From assembly GCA_003254885.1 (NCBI GenBank), contig QANT01008258.1:1-41327 (forward strand): DNA of 41,327 nt, read 5' to 3'. Each line of letters begins with the position of its first letter. Positions within the stretch are counted from its first letter, which is position 1. The notes under the pieces are model-generated. The model searched no databases, had not been told where the DNA came from, and worked only from the letters and a program-made list of their open reading frames with translations. Made by a program: the position numbers and the translations under genes. This DNA is from Purshia tridentata. Lineage: Eukaryota > Streptophyta > Magnoliopsida > Rosales > Rosaceae. Positions 12,001 to 22,277 of this stretch are shown piece by piece.

Positions 12001-12758
12001 GGGTTAAATTTAGAGGGACATGTAAAGTTCTCTTGTGGGTTACTTAATTGAGGGCATATCCAGAAAAGTTAATTTATTGAGATGAACATAGGACTGAGTG
12101 AAATGGATGAGTTGGGAAGATCCTCCCCTATATGAATCTTCATGTATGTCATATATATGTGTTCTGTTAATTTTGATATAAGAAAAAACATATTGTTTTG
12201 AATGGAGTCAAACTCTGCTTTTACTCGCACCAGTCTCTGAGTCTCATTTACATATGTATGTAGTATTAATGAGGTGCCTAGCTTGACACTTCAGATGTGA
12301 TGCATGAAGACAAGGCAAAACAATTTCTAAAGTGATTAATTATATAGATGTAGCTATAGCTAGCATTACTCATATGAAATTGAAGGCGAAAATGGTTTTC
12401 AAAAGGGTCTAATATTGTAACCCCCACTAGGTTCATTATATGCAGCATTGTATGCAAAAACAAGAGCAATTAATTTTGAAAACAGAGAGCGAGAGAGACA
12501 GAGAGGTTAGGCGTACACAAAAGCAGATAAGTAATGCCACTTGGCTGTGACCGGAATGTTTATAGGTGGCAAGGTTGGCAACAGCTTAATTGGTGCAACT
12601 TTGGTCTGTTTATCAACCCCAACAACTACCGCAGCAGCCAGAGTTAGCACCAAGGCCAAAATTCTCAGAAGGGACTCACAAGTCCCCACTGTTCTTCGGT
12701 TTGCCACTTTCACTTCCTTCTCTATTCCACCATTGTTGCCCGTGTACTCAGTCTCCAT
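11296..12758 (-). CDS. CASP-like protein, CASPL1E type
   Basis: Exon 1 is 12758-12517 and exon 2 is 11644-11296, with a GT-AG intron of 872 bases and consistent phase, giving 196 aa. CASP-like proteins are four-helix plasma-membrane proteins related to the Casparian-strip proteins and to MARVEL proteins. Visible here: a hydrophilic acidic/basic N-terminus (1-28); TM1 about 30-48 with the conserved Arg32; a loop ending TAKWHYLSAF (71-80), diagnostic of the 1E subgroup; TM2 about 81-102; TM3 about 114-132 with the conserved Asp120; an extracellular loop with W150, C154 and C161; TM4 about 165-187; and a short basic tail. Length is usual for the family (about 190 aa). Its function is probably membrane scaffolding; the substrate or partner is unknown. 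Its intron contains about 0.75 kb that was duplicated together with exon 2. Confidence 0.93.
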
Positions 12759-13287
12759 CTTAATTTCCTAATTCTCAAAACCCAACTCACTGGGAGAGAG
12801 TAAAAAGCTAAAAGATAGAGAGCTAGAAGAACTGGGAAGCTTTAAATAGCAGAGTAGCCAGAGAGGGATAGTGGTTTTAATTTGGTGTATGATGGAGGGC
12901 AGGTGTGAAAGAGAGGTTTGCTAGCTGGTGGGAAGTGAAGGTGGGGGTCCATCAAATAAAAGAAAGCACAAGTAATTACGGCCAAGGAAGTGGATATGTG
13001 TGTGTATGACATCGGAGAGAGGCATTGATATATAGGAGCCTCTCTGTACTCTCTTTTTTGACTGTGCATGTGTGTGTGTGTGTGTGAAAGCTACACGTCT
13101 ACATGCATGTTATAAATATCTATATGAAACTTTCCAAAATGAAATTTGTATGTGAATTTGTGATGGTCAAAACAAAAGGCTATTGGATATATGCGGCGCC
13201 ATTTATTTATCTGCAGGGAGGGACAGTTTTTGGCATTTGACTGTCAAATTACTCTGCTAGCTTGCTTGGACTTGGAGAGCTTTTCAA
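12759..13287. other. CASPL1E promoter region and spacer
   Basis: Divergent upstream region of the minus-strand CASPL1E gene. It holds the TATA-like box listed separately and a TG repeat at about 13069-13085. No gene is seen. Confidence 0.5.
12841..12848 (-). promoter_or_regulatory. TATA box of CASPL1E
   Basis: On the minus strand the sequence reads TATTTAAA, about 83 bases before the start codon at 12758. That allows a leader of about 50 bases. The match is good but not proof of use. Confidence 0.5.
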
Positions 13288-13962
13288 TACGGGTAGGCGC
13301 GGTGTGGTTTGGTGCAGTATGTGTGTAAAATTATGTGCCACGTCGTAAATATATAAATGGTGTGATTCGGTGCATTAAATAGTAAAAATTAAAGGAAAAT
13401 CAAACCAAACCAAACCTTATACAATTACGGTTTGGTTCGGTGTTGCGGATGAACAAATAGGCCTATACACAATTCGATATGTTTTTGAGCATTTTTTTAG
13501 CCCAAATATGTTTTTGAGCAATTTTTTAGCCCAAATTAGAAAATACTAACAACTAAAAAAGTAACAAATACATGTAATACACTAATACAAAGTCTAAAGT
13601 CTAAAGTCCAAATTCCAAATTCCAAATTCCAAATATGTTTAATGGTGTTTAATAATTAATAGTTTTCACTTTCCAAATTTTAATCCAATAAAAAGTCCAA
13701 AAGAAATTAAACAATAAACCATAAAAATGTTTTTGGTAAGTTTTTAATTTAAAATCATATATATTTATAAAATTATAATTACTATGCGATTTGGTTTGAC
13801 TTGGTTTTATTCGGTGTAAAATTGACACTTATATTTATTAAGGACGGTTTGGTTCCGTTCTTGTAACGGTATTTAAAAAAAAAGTCAACACGATTTTTTT
13901 CGATTTTTTTAGAAGTGGTTTAATTTAGTTTCATAGTTTTACTGTAAAAATACTCACCCTTA
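13288..13962 (-). mobile_element. Non-autonomous hAT-like element, copy 1
   Basis: The left end (13288, TACGGGTAGGCGCGGTGTGG) matches the reverse complement of the right end of the element at 16476-17501 (TAGGGGTGGGCACAGTGTGG). Its right end (about 13940-13962, TACTCACCCTTA) matches the inverse of that element's left end. It is therefore the same family in opposite orientation. The flanking octamers CTTTTCAA and CTTTTTTG agree only in part. Subterminal TTTGGTTTGGTTCGG-type repeats are abundant. There is no coding capacity. Confidence 0.7.
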
Positions 13963-14108
13963 CTTTTTTGGTTTTCAAATTAATATGATGAATTATTATG
14001 AGCACCTGCCTTAAAGTTAAGAATAAATGGTACGGATGGAAGGATGAGAATTGAGTAAAGTTGCATATATAAATTCAATCTTTTAACCATTTTGATTTAT
14101 TCGATACA
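13963..14108. other. AT-rich spacer
   Basis: Nothing recognisable between the hAT-like element and the tandem repeat. Confidence 0.5.
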
Positions 14109-14392
14109 CGCAGATTATCGACTTCCATATATGAGAGAAGTACGAATGCATGGCATGTGAATTAATTTAACCCTGATTTTTGATTGATTTTGTCATATTT
14201 TGATTGCGTATTTTGTAAGCGAATGGAGGATGAGCTGGTACGTCAATGAACGCAGATTATCGACTTCCATATATGAGAGAAGTACAAATGCATGGCATGT
14301 GAATTAATTTAACCCTGATTTTTGATTGATTTTGTCATATTTTGATTGCGTATTTGGTAAGCGAATGGAGGATGAGCTGGTACGTCAATGAT
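14109..14392. repeat. 142-bp tandem duplication
   Basis: 14109-14250 (starting CGCAGATTATCGACTTCC, ending TACGTCAATGAA) is repeated at 14251-14392 with only about two differences (for example CGAATG to CAAATG, and TTTTGTAAG to TTTGGTAAG). The near-identity points to a recent event. It is non-coding. Confidence 0.92.
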
Positions 14393-14744
14393 AATGCTTT
14401 TATTGTGATTTGAGGGCATGTGTGGACACTGGAGGCTCATAAACCGCAATTGCAGATGAGACAGAGTCAGAAGAATCTGCGATGATCTGATGCATGTGGT
14501 GACTAGTGCCCAACTTTTTATGGGCATTCATGAACTTGCACGTCTGTTTGTTATGAGTCATCTCATGCCATTTGTCAACTTGTGTTGGACATCAAATCCA
14601 TACACACCATGACCAATTAACCACGCATATTTCCAACACCACTTCGCCCCTTTTTTAAATTTTTGGTCAAGGCAACGATTGGAGAATTAGGTATTTCACA
14701 TTGTCAAAATTATAACGTAAAATAGATTAGTAATATATATTTAT
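14393..14744. other. Spacer, no gene seen
   Basis: Unique-looking sequence with no plausible coding exon, RNA gene or repeat that I can recognise. Confidence 0.5.
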
Positions 14745-15150
14745 ATACACAAGATTCTCTATAGTAAGATCTTATAAATAACACTAAATATAAAATTTCT
14801 CATGAGATTACTACTATATAGTTTTTTAATAATTTAAACCGTCTATATTTTAGATCTCTATTCATAAATCATTTTTACAAAAAATTAACTAAATTAGAAA
14901 TCATGTGCCCATGTAACTTTGATCAACAAGTATATGGTTTTATCAAAAATTTTAATTCACTTATTTGTTTGATCAAAGTTAGATAAGCAAATAATTTTTG
15001 ATTTGACTAATTTTTTATAAAGATAATCTATTAATAGAGATCTAAAAAATAGAAAGTTTGAATTGTTGAAAAAAATATGAGAGTAGACTCCATAAGGTAT
15101 TTTACAAATAATTTTATTTGTAAGATCCTACGTTAGAGAATTCCTGTATA
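14745..15150. mobile_element. Foldback MITE-like element
   Basis: The left arm (about 14747-14900: AGATTCTCTATAGTAAGATC..., TTTTAGATCTCTATT, ACAAAAAATTAACTAAAT) pairs with the reverse complement of the right arm (about 14995-15145: AATTCTCTAACGTAGGATCT, TTTTTAGATCTCTATTAATAG, ATAAAAAATTAGTCAAAT). A shorter inner stem pairs TTGATCAACAAG...TTTTATCAAAAATTTTAATTCAC with TTGATCAAAGTTAGATAAG. It is non-coding. Confidence 0.65.
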
Positions 15151-15458
15151 TCATATATATCCATATATAATGTTCATAATCATGTGCCCATGTAACTTTG
15201 ATCAACAAGTATATGGTTTTATCAAAAATTTTAATTCACTTATTTATTTGATCAAAGTTAGATAAGCAAATAATTTTCGATTTGACTAATTTTTTGTAAA
15301 GATGATCTATTAATAGAGATCTAAAAAATAGAAAGTTTGGATTGTTAAAAAAAATATGAAAGTAAACTCCATAAGATATTTTACAAATAATTTTATTTGT
15401 AAGATCCTACGTTAAAGAATTCCTGTATATCATATATATCCATATATAATGTTCATAC
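14902..15458. repeat. 279-bp tandem duplication of the foldback right half
   Basis: 14902-15180 (starting CATGTGCCCATGTAACTTTG) recurs at 15181-15458 with only a few substitutions. The second copy ends at AATGTTCATACT, where homology stops. The copied unit is the loop and right arm of the foldback element, so the duplication happened after its insertion. Confidence 0.92.
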
Positions 15459-16475
15459 TGAACATTTGCTTCAATAATAGAGAGATGGGAATGACTTTTT
15501 TACGAAAAAAATGATGGATAAGGACTATGACCCCTATTTTGGCATGAAGTAAGCCTCTCAAACATGTCACCACACACGTGATGTAAAAGAAAAAGGAAAC
15601 CATCTACTGATCGATTCTACTCTATATGATGCAAGAAACTGGGTTGTCATCACGAAGTGCTTTGGTCTTGTTCTGTTTTTTCAGTCCATATATTTCTGAA
15701 TTATATGAAGTAGCTTGCTTTGCAAACAATGAGTTTTACATTAAATAGAGTATTGGCTAGGCCTATAATCCAGCCTCAACTTATCAGATGCATGCCTGGC
15801 TCCACACACTAATGGTACGTAGCTGTGACTCTTAAAGCCTGACCGGCCATTTGCAATTTGGTGAAGGTGGTTGATTGAAATTCAATAAGCCAACCTACTG
15901 CTTCTCAAAAAGTTATGATGCATTAATCAGAAAGGTATTATTAATATATTACAACCCCAAATAATGTAATATATCATAGGGTTCTCAAAAACCCATACCC
16001 ACCTCGATCGAGTTTTTTTTTTTTGTTTTTTTCTTCCTTCTCTCCTTCCTAATTTATTCCCTCCTTTAATGTTCTGAATCAGCAATGGTAAAGTTATAAC
16101 GACTGAGTTCATCCATTTCGAAGAAGAATATATAATACCAATTAACACCAAATTAAATTTGCAAATAACATGACAATATATATATATATATATATCTTAT
16201 TGTCATATCATTTCAAATCAAACATCAGAGAATTCATATTAAATCATTTATATTTTGAACAAATAAGATAGTGTCATATCATTTATTGATTACATCCTTT
16301 TTAATTTATAGACTCTAGAGTGAGTATTATTGTTAGGGAAAGGATCTACTCTTTTTGCTTAATCCACTGTTCCCTTAATTATATATTCCTTCTGACAAGG
16401 CTTTGTATCAGCTAGCCAGACCAGGCTAGCATTCATATATATACTTCACTTCACTATATGCCTATAAGAATTCAA
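15459..16475. other. Spacer, no gene seen
   Basis: AT-rich intergenic DNA with a poly-T stretch at about 16013-16030 and a TA dinucleotide run at about 16177-16193. No exon, RNA gene or promoter could be supported. Confidence 0.5.
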
Positions 16476-17509
16476 TAGGGGTGGGTATTTTTACCATAAA
16501 ACCGGGGGACCGAATCAAACCGGCCATAAAAAAACCGTAAAAAACTGTATTAACTATTTTGGTCAAACACCGTTACAAGAACCGAACCAAACCATCCTTT
16601 GTAGGTGTAGGTGTTGGTTTTGTGCCTAATAAAACCAAGTCCAACCAAACCGGACCGTAAATATATATATATAATTATAATTTTACAAATATATTTATGA
16701 TTTATATATGATTTTAAATTAAAAAGTGACAAAAAAAAATTTAAAACTTTAAATTTCAATTTTTAATTTTCTATTATAGAGTAAACAAAAAAAAATCCCA
16801 TATTATATAAAATATATTTGTATAATGTATTAAACTATAAAGTATAACCTTTAAACATATATATATTTCTATATATTCAAATAATAAAATATAAAGTATC
16901 ATATTCATATAAGTTATAATGTATATGATTTAGGAAATTATAAATATAAAGTGTTTGTCATTTAAAGTTTAAACTATAGGGTATACCCTAAACAAAATTA
17001 CTAATCTTAGTAATATATATTCTAGAATTAATATGAAAAATATGTATATAAAAAATTAATTATATAAGATATTAAAATATTACATGGCTAAACTAGTTGG
17101 GATGATGGCTGGTTGATGGCTTTTGGTGGCTTATGGTAGCTGGATGATTAAGTTTTGGTTAATTAGTTTTAGTTTAGTTTCCTATAGAATGTTTTTATTG
17201 TTTAAATTTGTGAACTTTGTGTGATTTGAGGATTTTTATTATTTTGTTTTTAACTTAGGTTGGATTGGAATTTGGAAAGTGTGGAAACTATCAAACACTA
17301 TTAAAAATATTTGGATTTGGATTTTGGACTTTGTAGTACTATATAACACTCAAATCAAACCGTAACTGTATAAGGTTTGGTTTGGTTTGGTTTTCTTCTC
17401 ATTTTTATGGTACGATGCACTGAACTAAATCGTCCTTATATTTATGGCGCAGTGCATGGTTTTACATAACATTACACCAAACCACACTGTGCCCACCCCT
17501 AGAATTCAA
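16468..17509 (+). mobile_element. Non-autonomous hAT element with perfect 8-bp target duplication
   Basis: The element runs 16476-17501 (1026 bases). Terminal inverted repeats are TAGGGGTGGG at the left and CCCACCCCTA at the right. It is flanked by identical octamers GAATTCAA at 16468-16475 and 17502-17509. An 8-bp duplication with short TA-G-rich inverted ends is characteristic of the hAT superfamily. Subterminal regions are packed with AAACCG, ACCAAACC and GGTTTGGTTTGG repeats, the kind of array bound by hAT transposases. The interior is AT-rich and codes for nothing recognisable, so the element depends on a transposase from elsewhere. Confidence 0.9.
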
Positions 17510-17809
17510 TATCAGCAAAAACAACATATGAAGATCGAGGATAAGATTTGAAGGGAACAAATCCCCACATTAAAGCCTTGGTCAAAATTCTAGCTATATA
17601 GCTTCATTCAAAGTAATTACACAAACATTAAAAAAAAGAGTATTATATATATATATGTGTGTGTGTGTGAATTTTAGTGGAAAATTAAATAGGGATAGCG
17701 GCATTCATTGCTATATAAAATAATTCCTATCTTCAATATTACTTATTGTTACACATGACTCATTCATACTTAACTGTGCAGTGACGTATATGTTATTAGA
17801 GTTATCAAA

Positions 17810-17995
17810 ACAATAATTTAAACTGTTAGTTATCACAAACTAGGGGTGGGAGACCGGACCGGAATACACTAACAGGGAGACCGGACCGGCCCCTCTTCGG
17901 TAACAATAATTTAAGCTGTTAGTTATCACAAACTAGGGGTGGGAGACCGGACCGGAATACACTAACAGGGAGATTGGACCGGCCCCTCTTCGGTA
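17810..17995. repeat. 93-bp tandem duplication of a hAT left end
   Basis: 17810-17902 and 17903-17995 are near-identical (ACAATAATTTAA, CTGTTAGTTATCACAAACTA, then GGGGTGGGAGACCGGACCGG and GCCCCTCTTCGGTA). The unit contains flanking DNA plus the first bases of the element, so it may be a mis-repaired excision or replication slip at the element end. Confidence 0.92.
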
Positions 17996-19684
17996 GGCTT
18001 AATGGGAGACCGAGACCAGGACTGACATTCCGGTAAACCGAATTTTCGGTCCAAATGGGGCTCGGACCGAAAATCCTATTGGCCATCTTTTTTCTTTTTT
18101 TTTGGGCCTCTTTTATGCCAATGCCATACTCAAATATTAAAATAGTATATGTTTGGGGTTTGGACTTTTTATTACATATATATATTATTATTTTATAATA
18201 TGATAGGTTATAGTTATACCGTTATAGTGTATAGTATATACTTATATAGTATACATTATAAATATATATCATATCTTAAACATTTCTTAATGCACAAATA
18301 CATTAATACAATAGGTTTTAGGGCCTTTAGGTTAGGGTATGGGTACATGGGAAGATATAGGTTTAGAACTTTAGAATATAGTATAAATTTAGAATACTAT
18401 AATAATTAGGGTAATTAGTTTTACATTTTTAATATAGAAATGTTTAATTGTTTATAACTTTATAGCCTATTAGACTATGATTAGTTAAATAGTAATAACT
18501 TATACTTAATAAGTTAATAGTTATAAGGTTTATTGTTTACACTTTAAGCTTAGTTTGGTATTGCAGTGAGAAAAAACTATAGTGAAGTAATACAGTAGTG
18601 AAGTAAAACAGCTATGAAGTAATGTCAACTAAGTGTTTGGTAAACTATGTTTTCAAAAGTGCTGTGAGTACAAAAACAGTATGAAGGTATTTGGTAAATT
18701 GTAATATAAAACTGCTGTAACTGTTCATAATTACTAAAATGACCATGATGCCGAAAGTTTTTTTGAATTATTTATTTGAGAAAAAGGCATTCTATTAGTT
18801 TATAATTTTTTGTCTACAAATTTATATTAGCATTAAAATTATAGACCACAAAACAAAATTATTAAATAAGTATGCATATTTTTTTTGTAGGAATATTTTA
18901 ATTTTAATGATAAAATAAAATATCATAATTAGTAATATCAATGTAAAATAGCCGTGTTAAAAGTACATCCACCATCACATACATCATACATATACCATAA
19001 TTTAAAAAGGAGGATAATGATTATCATTTTATTAAAAAAATGAGGATAAATTGGGTAAAACAATTTTTGCCACAATTGTCACTCACTACAGTTTTGAAAA
19101 GCAGGTTTCAAACTGTAGTGAATATTCGTAGTGAGTGACCTCAAATAGTCACTCACTACAGTTTTTAAATTTTTACCAAACACCAAAACTGTTGTAAGTA
19201 ATCTAGAATTGTCACTCACAACAGTTTTTGGGTTTCTCACTACAATCCCAAACAGGGCCTTAGAGTCTTTAAACTTTGGGCCATTAGGGTATAATATATA
19301 TAATTATAAAGGATTAAAGGGTTTATGTAAATTATAGATATGAATTATATCAAATCATCAATTAATGTAATTATATAGAAAAGTATTTACCATATTTTAG
19401 GTTATTGAATATTAGATATGTATTAAAAAACTAAAAAAACTTTAAAAAGTGTTATATAAATATAAATTATAGGGTATATATAATATATTGTATATGGCCG
19501 GTCCGGTCTGGTCCAGTCTAGCGACGGTATGGGTTTTTGAAACCGATTTCGGACCGAAATGAGTTCGTCCGATATGCATACTGAAAGTTCGGTCTCGGTC
19601 ACCTTTCGGTCCGGTCTCTTTTGGTGTTGGTTTGGCTGGTCTCGGTTCGGTTTCCAGTCTTCCAGTTAAACCGCCCCACCCCTA
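17841..19684 (+). mobile_element. hAT-like non-autonomous element carrying a nested insertion
   Basis: It begins TAGGGGTGGGAGACCGG (17841, and again at 17934 because of the 93-bp duplication) and ends CCGCCCCACCCCTA at 19684. The termini equal those of the 16476-17501 element. Flanks TATCACAAAC and ATCACATTA are similar but not identical octamers. Subterminal ACCGGACCGG and CCGGTCCGGT arrays at both ends are typical of hAT binding regions. 18547-19259 is a separate element inserted inside it. Without that insertion it would be about 1.1 kb, close to its relative. Confidence 0.75.
18547..19259. mobile_element. PIF/Harbinger-like non-autonomous element, nested
   Basis: The left end (18547, AGCTTAGTTTGGTATTGCAG, then TGAGAAA) is matched by the inverse of the right end (TTTCTCACTACAATCCCAAA, then CAGGGCC, ending 19259). 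TTA lies directly before 18547 (18544-18546) and directly after 19259 (19260-19262), fitting the 3-bp target preference of PIF/Harbinger. Subterminal CACTCACTACAGTTTT and AGTGAAGTAA motifs recur several times in both orientations. There is no coding capacity. Confidence 0.78.
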
Positions 19685-20668
19685 ATCACATTAACATGAC
19701 AATATATCTTATTTATAATATAAATAAATAAATGAGATTTAAAGTTGACTGAGATACGGAAATGAAACATTTATCGATTGGGTTATTATTGGATTGGGCT
19801 TATATATGTTGCTTGTGCAGACAAGCTTGGTTTTTTTGGGCCACTAGCTTGCATAAAACCTTTTAATATGAAGTGCTGCGTCATGGGGACTAGCTAGCTT
19901 GCTTTTTGAGTGCACACTAATGTACATATGAATATATGATGCATTAATATATAATTTGTCCAAATATAAATTAATTCATGTCAACTGCGTAGTCATTAGT
20001 CACTACCTGAAACAATTAATACTTAATCAGTTTATACGCAAGAGATTGTGTGCTTTTGATCTCAAACAACAATTATGTGAATTTATATATATCACTAGAG
20101 CACTTCTAAACCCGAGACGTTTAGAATCCAGATACATACTGAAATTAAGAGTATCGATCCAAATGCTCAAGCTAGCACTGGTTCGTACAACAATGATTAA
20201 CGACGACATTGTCATTTGGTTTGGTCCAACGTCCTCACAAACTTGTCAGAGGTGGTCATCAGACATTTGTTAATAAAAAAAGAAGTTTTACTCCTCTTTT
20301 CTCCATATAATACATAATTAACAAGTTAATTGCAACTATCATTCTCTTAATTACATAACTAATTGCAATCATGGAAGAATCTTCCAACCCTAATGAAAGA
20401 ATTTAAGCGAATTCAAGTCCTATATATCCTTAATTACATTAATAAGCATCCCATTAACAATATTTTAATTAACCAAAAAAAACAAAAATCAATTGATCAT
20501 GTCGTGTATTTTTAATTTGAATTAATTGGCTCAGTCCATAGTCCAAAAGATGATAAGAATTAATTATAAGAAGGTTCATAACATGCTTCTAACAAAAAAC
20601 AATTCAGATAATTAAATTCCTTTTGGCCTGCAGAGAATGTCAACTAAACATTCCTAATTAATTTCAAC
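19685..20668. other. Spacer upstream of the first CASPL1F gene
   Basis: AT-rich DNA. An open frame at 19956-20273 has a random-looking composition with no family resemblance. The segment from about 20280 is presumably distal promoter of the gene starting at 20800. Confidence 0.45.
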
Positions 20669-20701
<33 letters not shown>

Positions 20702-20703
20702 AA
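20669..20703 (+). promoter_or_regulatory. CT microsatellite and TATA box of CASPL1F copy A
   Basis: An uninterrupted CT run (about 20669-20696) runs straight into TATATAAA (20696-20703), 97 bases before the start codon. A second TATATAA lies at 20734-20740. CT-rich runs at plant core promoters are common (Y-patch like). Which TATA is used cannot be decided from sequence. Confidence 0.55.
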
Positions 20704-20799
20704 CATGTACAAGCACGTATTGCTTGGCTCATATATATAAACATATTCCAGAGGCACACACATAAATATCACTGATCATATATTAATTCATATTTGATC

Positions 20800-22277
20800 A
20801 TGACATCAAGGAAGACGCCTGTGATTTACTTTTGCTTCAGTTTGGTTCTTAGGAGCTTATTAATCGCGGCATCAGCGATTAGTGTAGTTTCTATGTTAAC
20901 TAGCCGTCAAACGAAAGATTTCTATGATCCAAACAGTTCGTATGATCAATACCAGTCCTATTCTTTCAAATTTTCTCAGTCACCCTCCTTCATGTGAGTG
21001 CTAATTAAATCAACGTGCACGCACTTACTATATATGCTCCCTTTATTTGTTTTCTTTTCTATGATCTCATTGATCATATGAGCTCAAAAGTTGGTTGGTA
21101 GATTTTCAATGATAATAAACCTATCTTATAATTATGATGTGTTATGCAATAACGTATGTTTCAATTAAGATTGTTAATTTGATTTGGTTGGTAGACAGCT
21201 CTACTTTTTTATTTTTCCTGCTCAAAAATCATTTGTATTTAATTAATAAAACTGTTCGTACGTGCAGATACTTCGTGGCGGCAATATCCATTGCAGGTGT
21301 TTATGGTACCATTACTAAGTTATCATCTTGTTTGTTCATCTGCGTAGCCCCAACTTCCTCAGGAATGTTGGTCTTTTTTGCGTTTTTTGATGTGGTTAGT
21401 AACTTCGTACTCATTCTCTCTCTCTCTCTCTCTCTCAACAGATTAATTACTTCTTGCTAGCTCCATTTTGCAAGAAATTTATCTTTTCTTTTGTCCAGTT
21501 CATTAGTAATGTAGTTTTATCATCAAAAGAGTTCATTTTTTATATATTCAGCCACAACATTTAAATTTCATTGCCTAAAGTATTTTTAAGCAATGAAACT
21601 TTATGCATCATCTAAACTTTTGTCGGCTAAATAAATTTTTTTTTTTTGGTAGTGATTGATATAACTTTTTAAAGATCATTTATACAAAAATATCAACTAA
21701 ATCGAAAATTTTTGTGTTGATTATTTATTTATTACCAAATAAGCGTGAATCTAACTGTTACATGGTCAATTTATCTAATAACAATTAGATGACCAAATAT
21801 TTTTCAATTCAGTTTTTTTTTTAGAAAATTGATCTTTAAGTAATCTAGCAAATGAATAGTTACAATCATGAGACTAATGTGTTTAGACAAAAATATAGAT
21901 AGAATCTTAAGAAAATGATGAAGTGACCACATTGGGCTATTTAAAAGTTAAGGTAAATTAAGCAATTAAATTTTGTAACTTTTAGTTTCACGGATGTGCA
22001 GTTGATATTGGGGTTGATAGCTTCAGGCACAGGGAGTGCTGGGAGTGTGGCATATATCTTACTGAAGGGAAACAATAATTTTGGGTGGTCAGAGTTTTGC
22101 TCTCTTTACAACACCTTCTGTGTACATCTTGGAATCTCCTTTGGGTTCTCCTTATTCGCCTGCATTTTGCTCATCTTCCTTCTCTGGACCTCCCTCTTCA
22201 CTCTTTACAGTCGGATCTCCAAACAGATCGATCACCAGTACCCCACCACACATCATCCATCGCCTGCATTAACCTAA
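20800..22277 (+). CDS. CASP-like protein, CASPL1F type, copy A
   Basis: Exons: 20800-20993, 21268-21394 and 22002-22277, all GT-AG with matching phases, giving 198 aa. It is a four-TM CASP-like membrane protein: TM1 about 10-32 with conserved Arg18; a loop ending SQSPSFIYFV (the 1F-type SPAF/SPSF motif at the exon 1/2 junction); TM2 about 66-92; TM3 about 97-118 with Asp106 at the end of exon 2; an extracellular loop with W136, C140 and C147; and TM4 about 150-176. The tail (KQIDHQYPTTHHPSPALT) is about 15 residues longer than in copy B and His/Pro-rich. The N-terminus is very short before TM1. The exon structure is identical to the gene at 25013, so the two are tandem paralogues, but they have diverged strongly. 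Confidence 0.9.
21640..21850. repeat. Possible foldback repeat in intron 2 of CASPL1F copy A
   Basis: TTTTTAAAGATCATTT at about 21667 and the inverse of ATTGATCTTTAAGTAA at about 21828, plus short AATTGAAAAA-type internal matches, suggest a degenerate inverted repeat within the 607-base intron. Support is weak. Confidence 0.3.

Noticed and set aside
12541..12771. 76-aa plus-strand frame opposite CASPL1E exon 1
   Set aside because: It is antisense to a well-supported first exon; the sense frame carries the family motifs.
18149..18409. 86-aa Tyr/Ile-rich open frame
   Set aside because: It lies inside the hAT-like element in AT-rich repeats; the composition reflects TATA-rich DNA.
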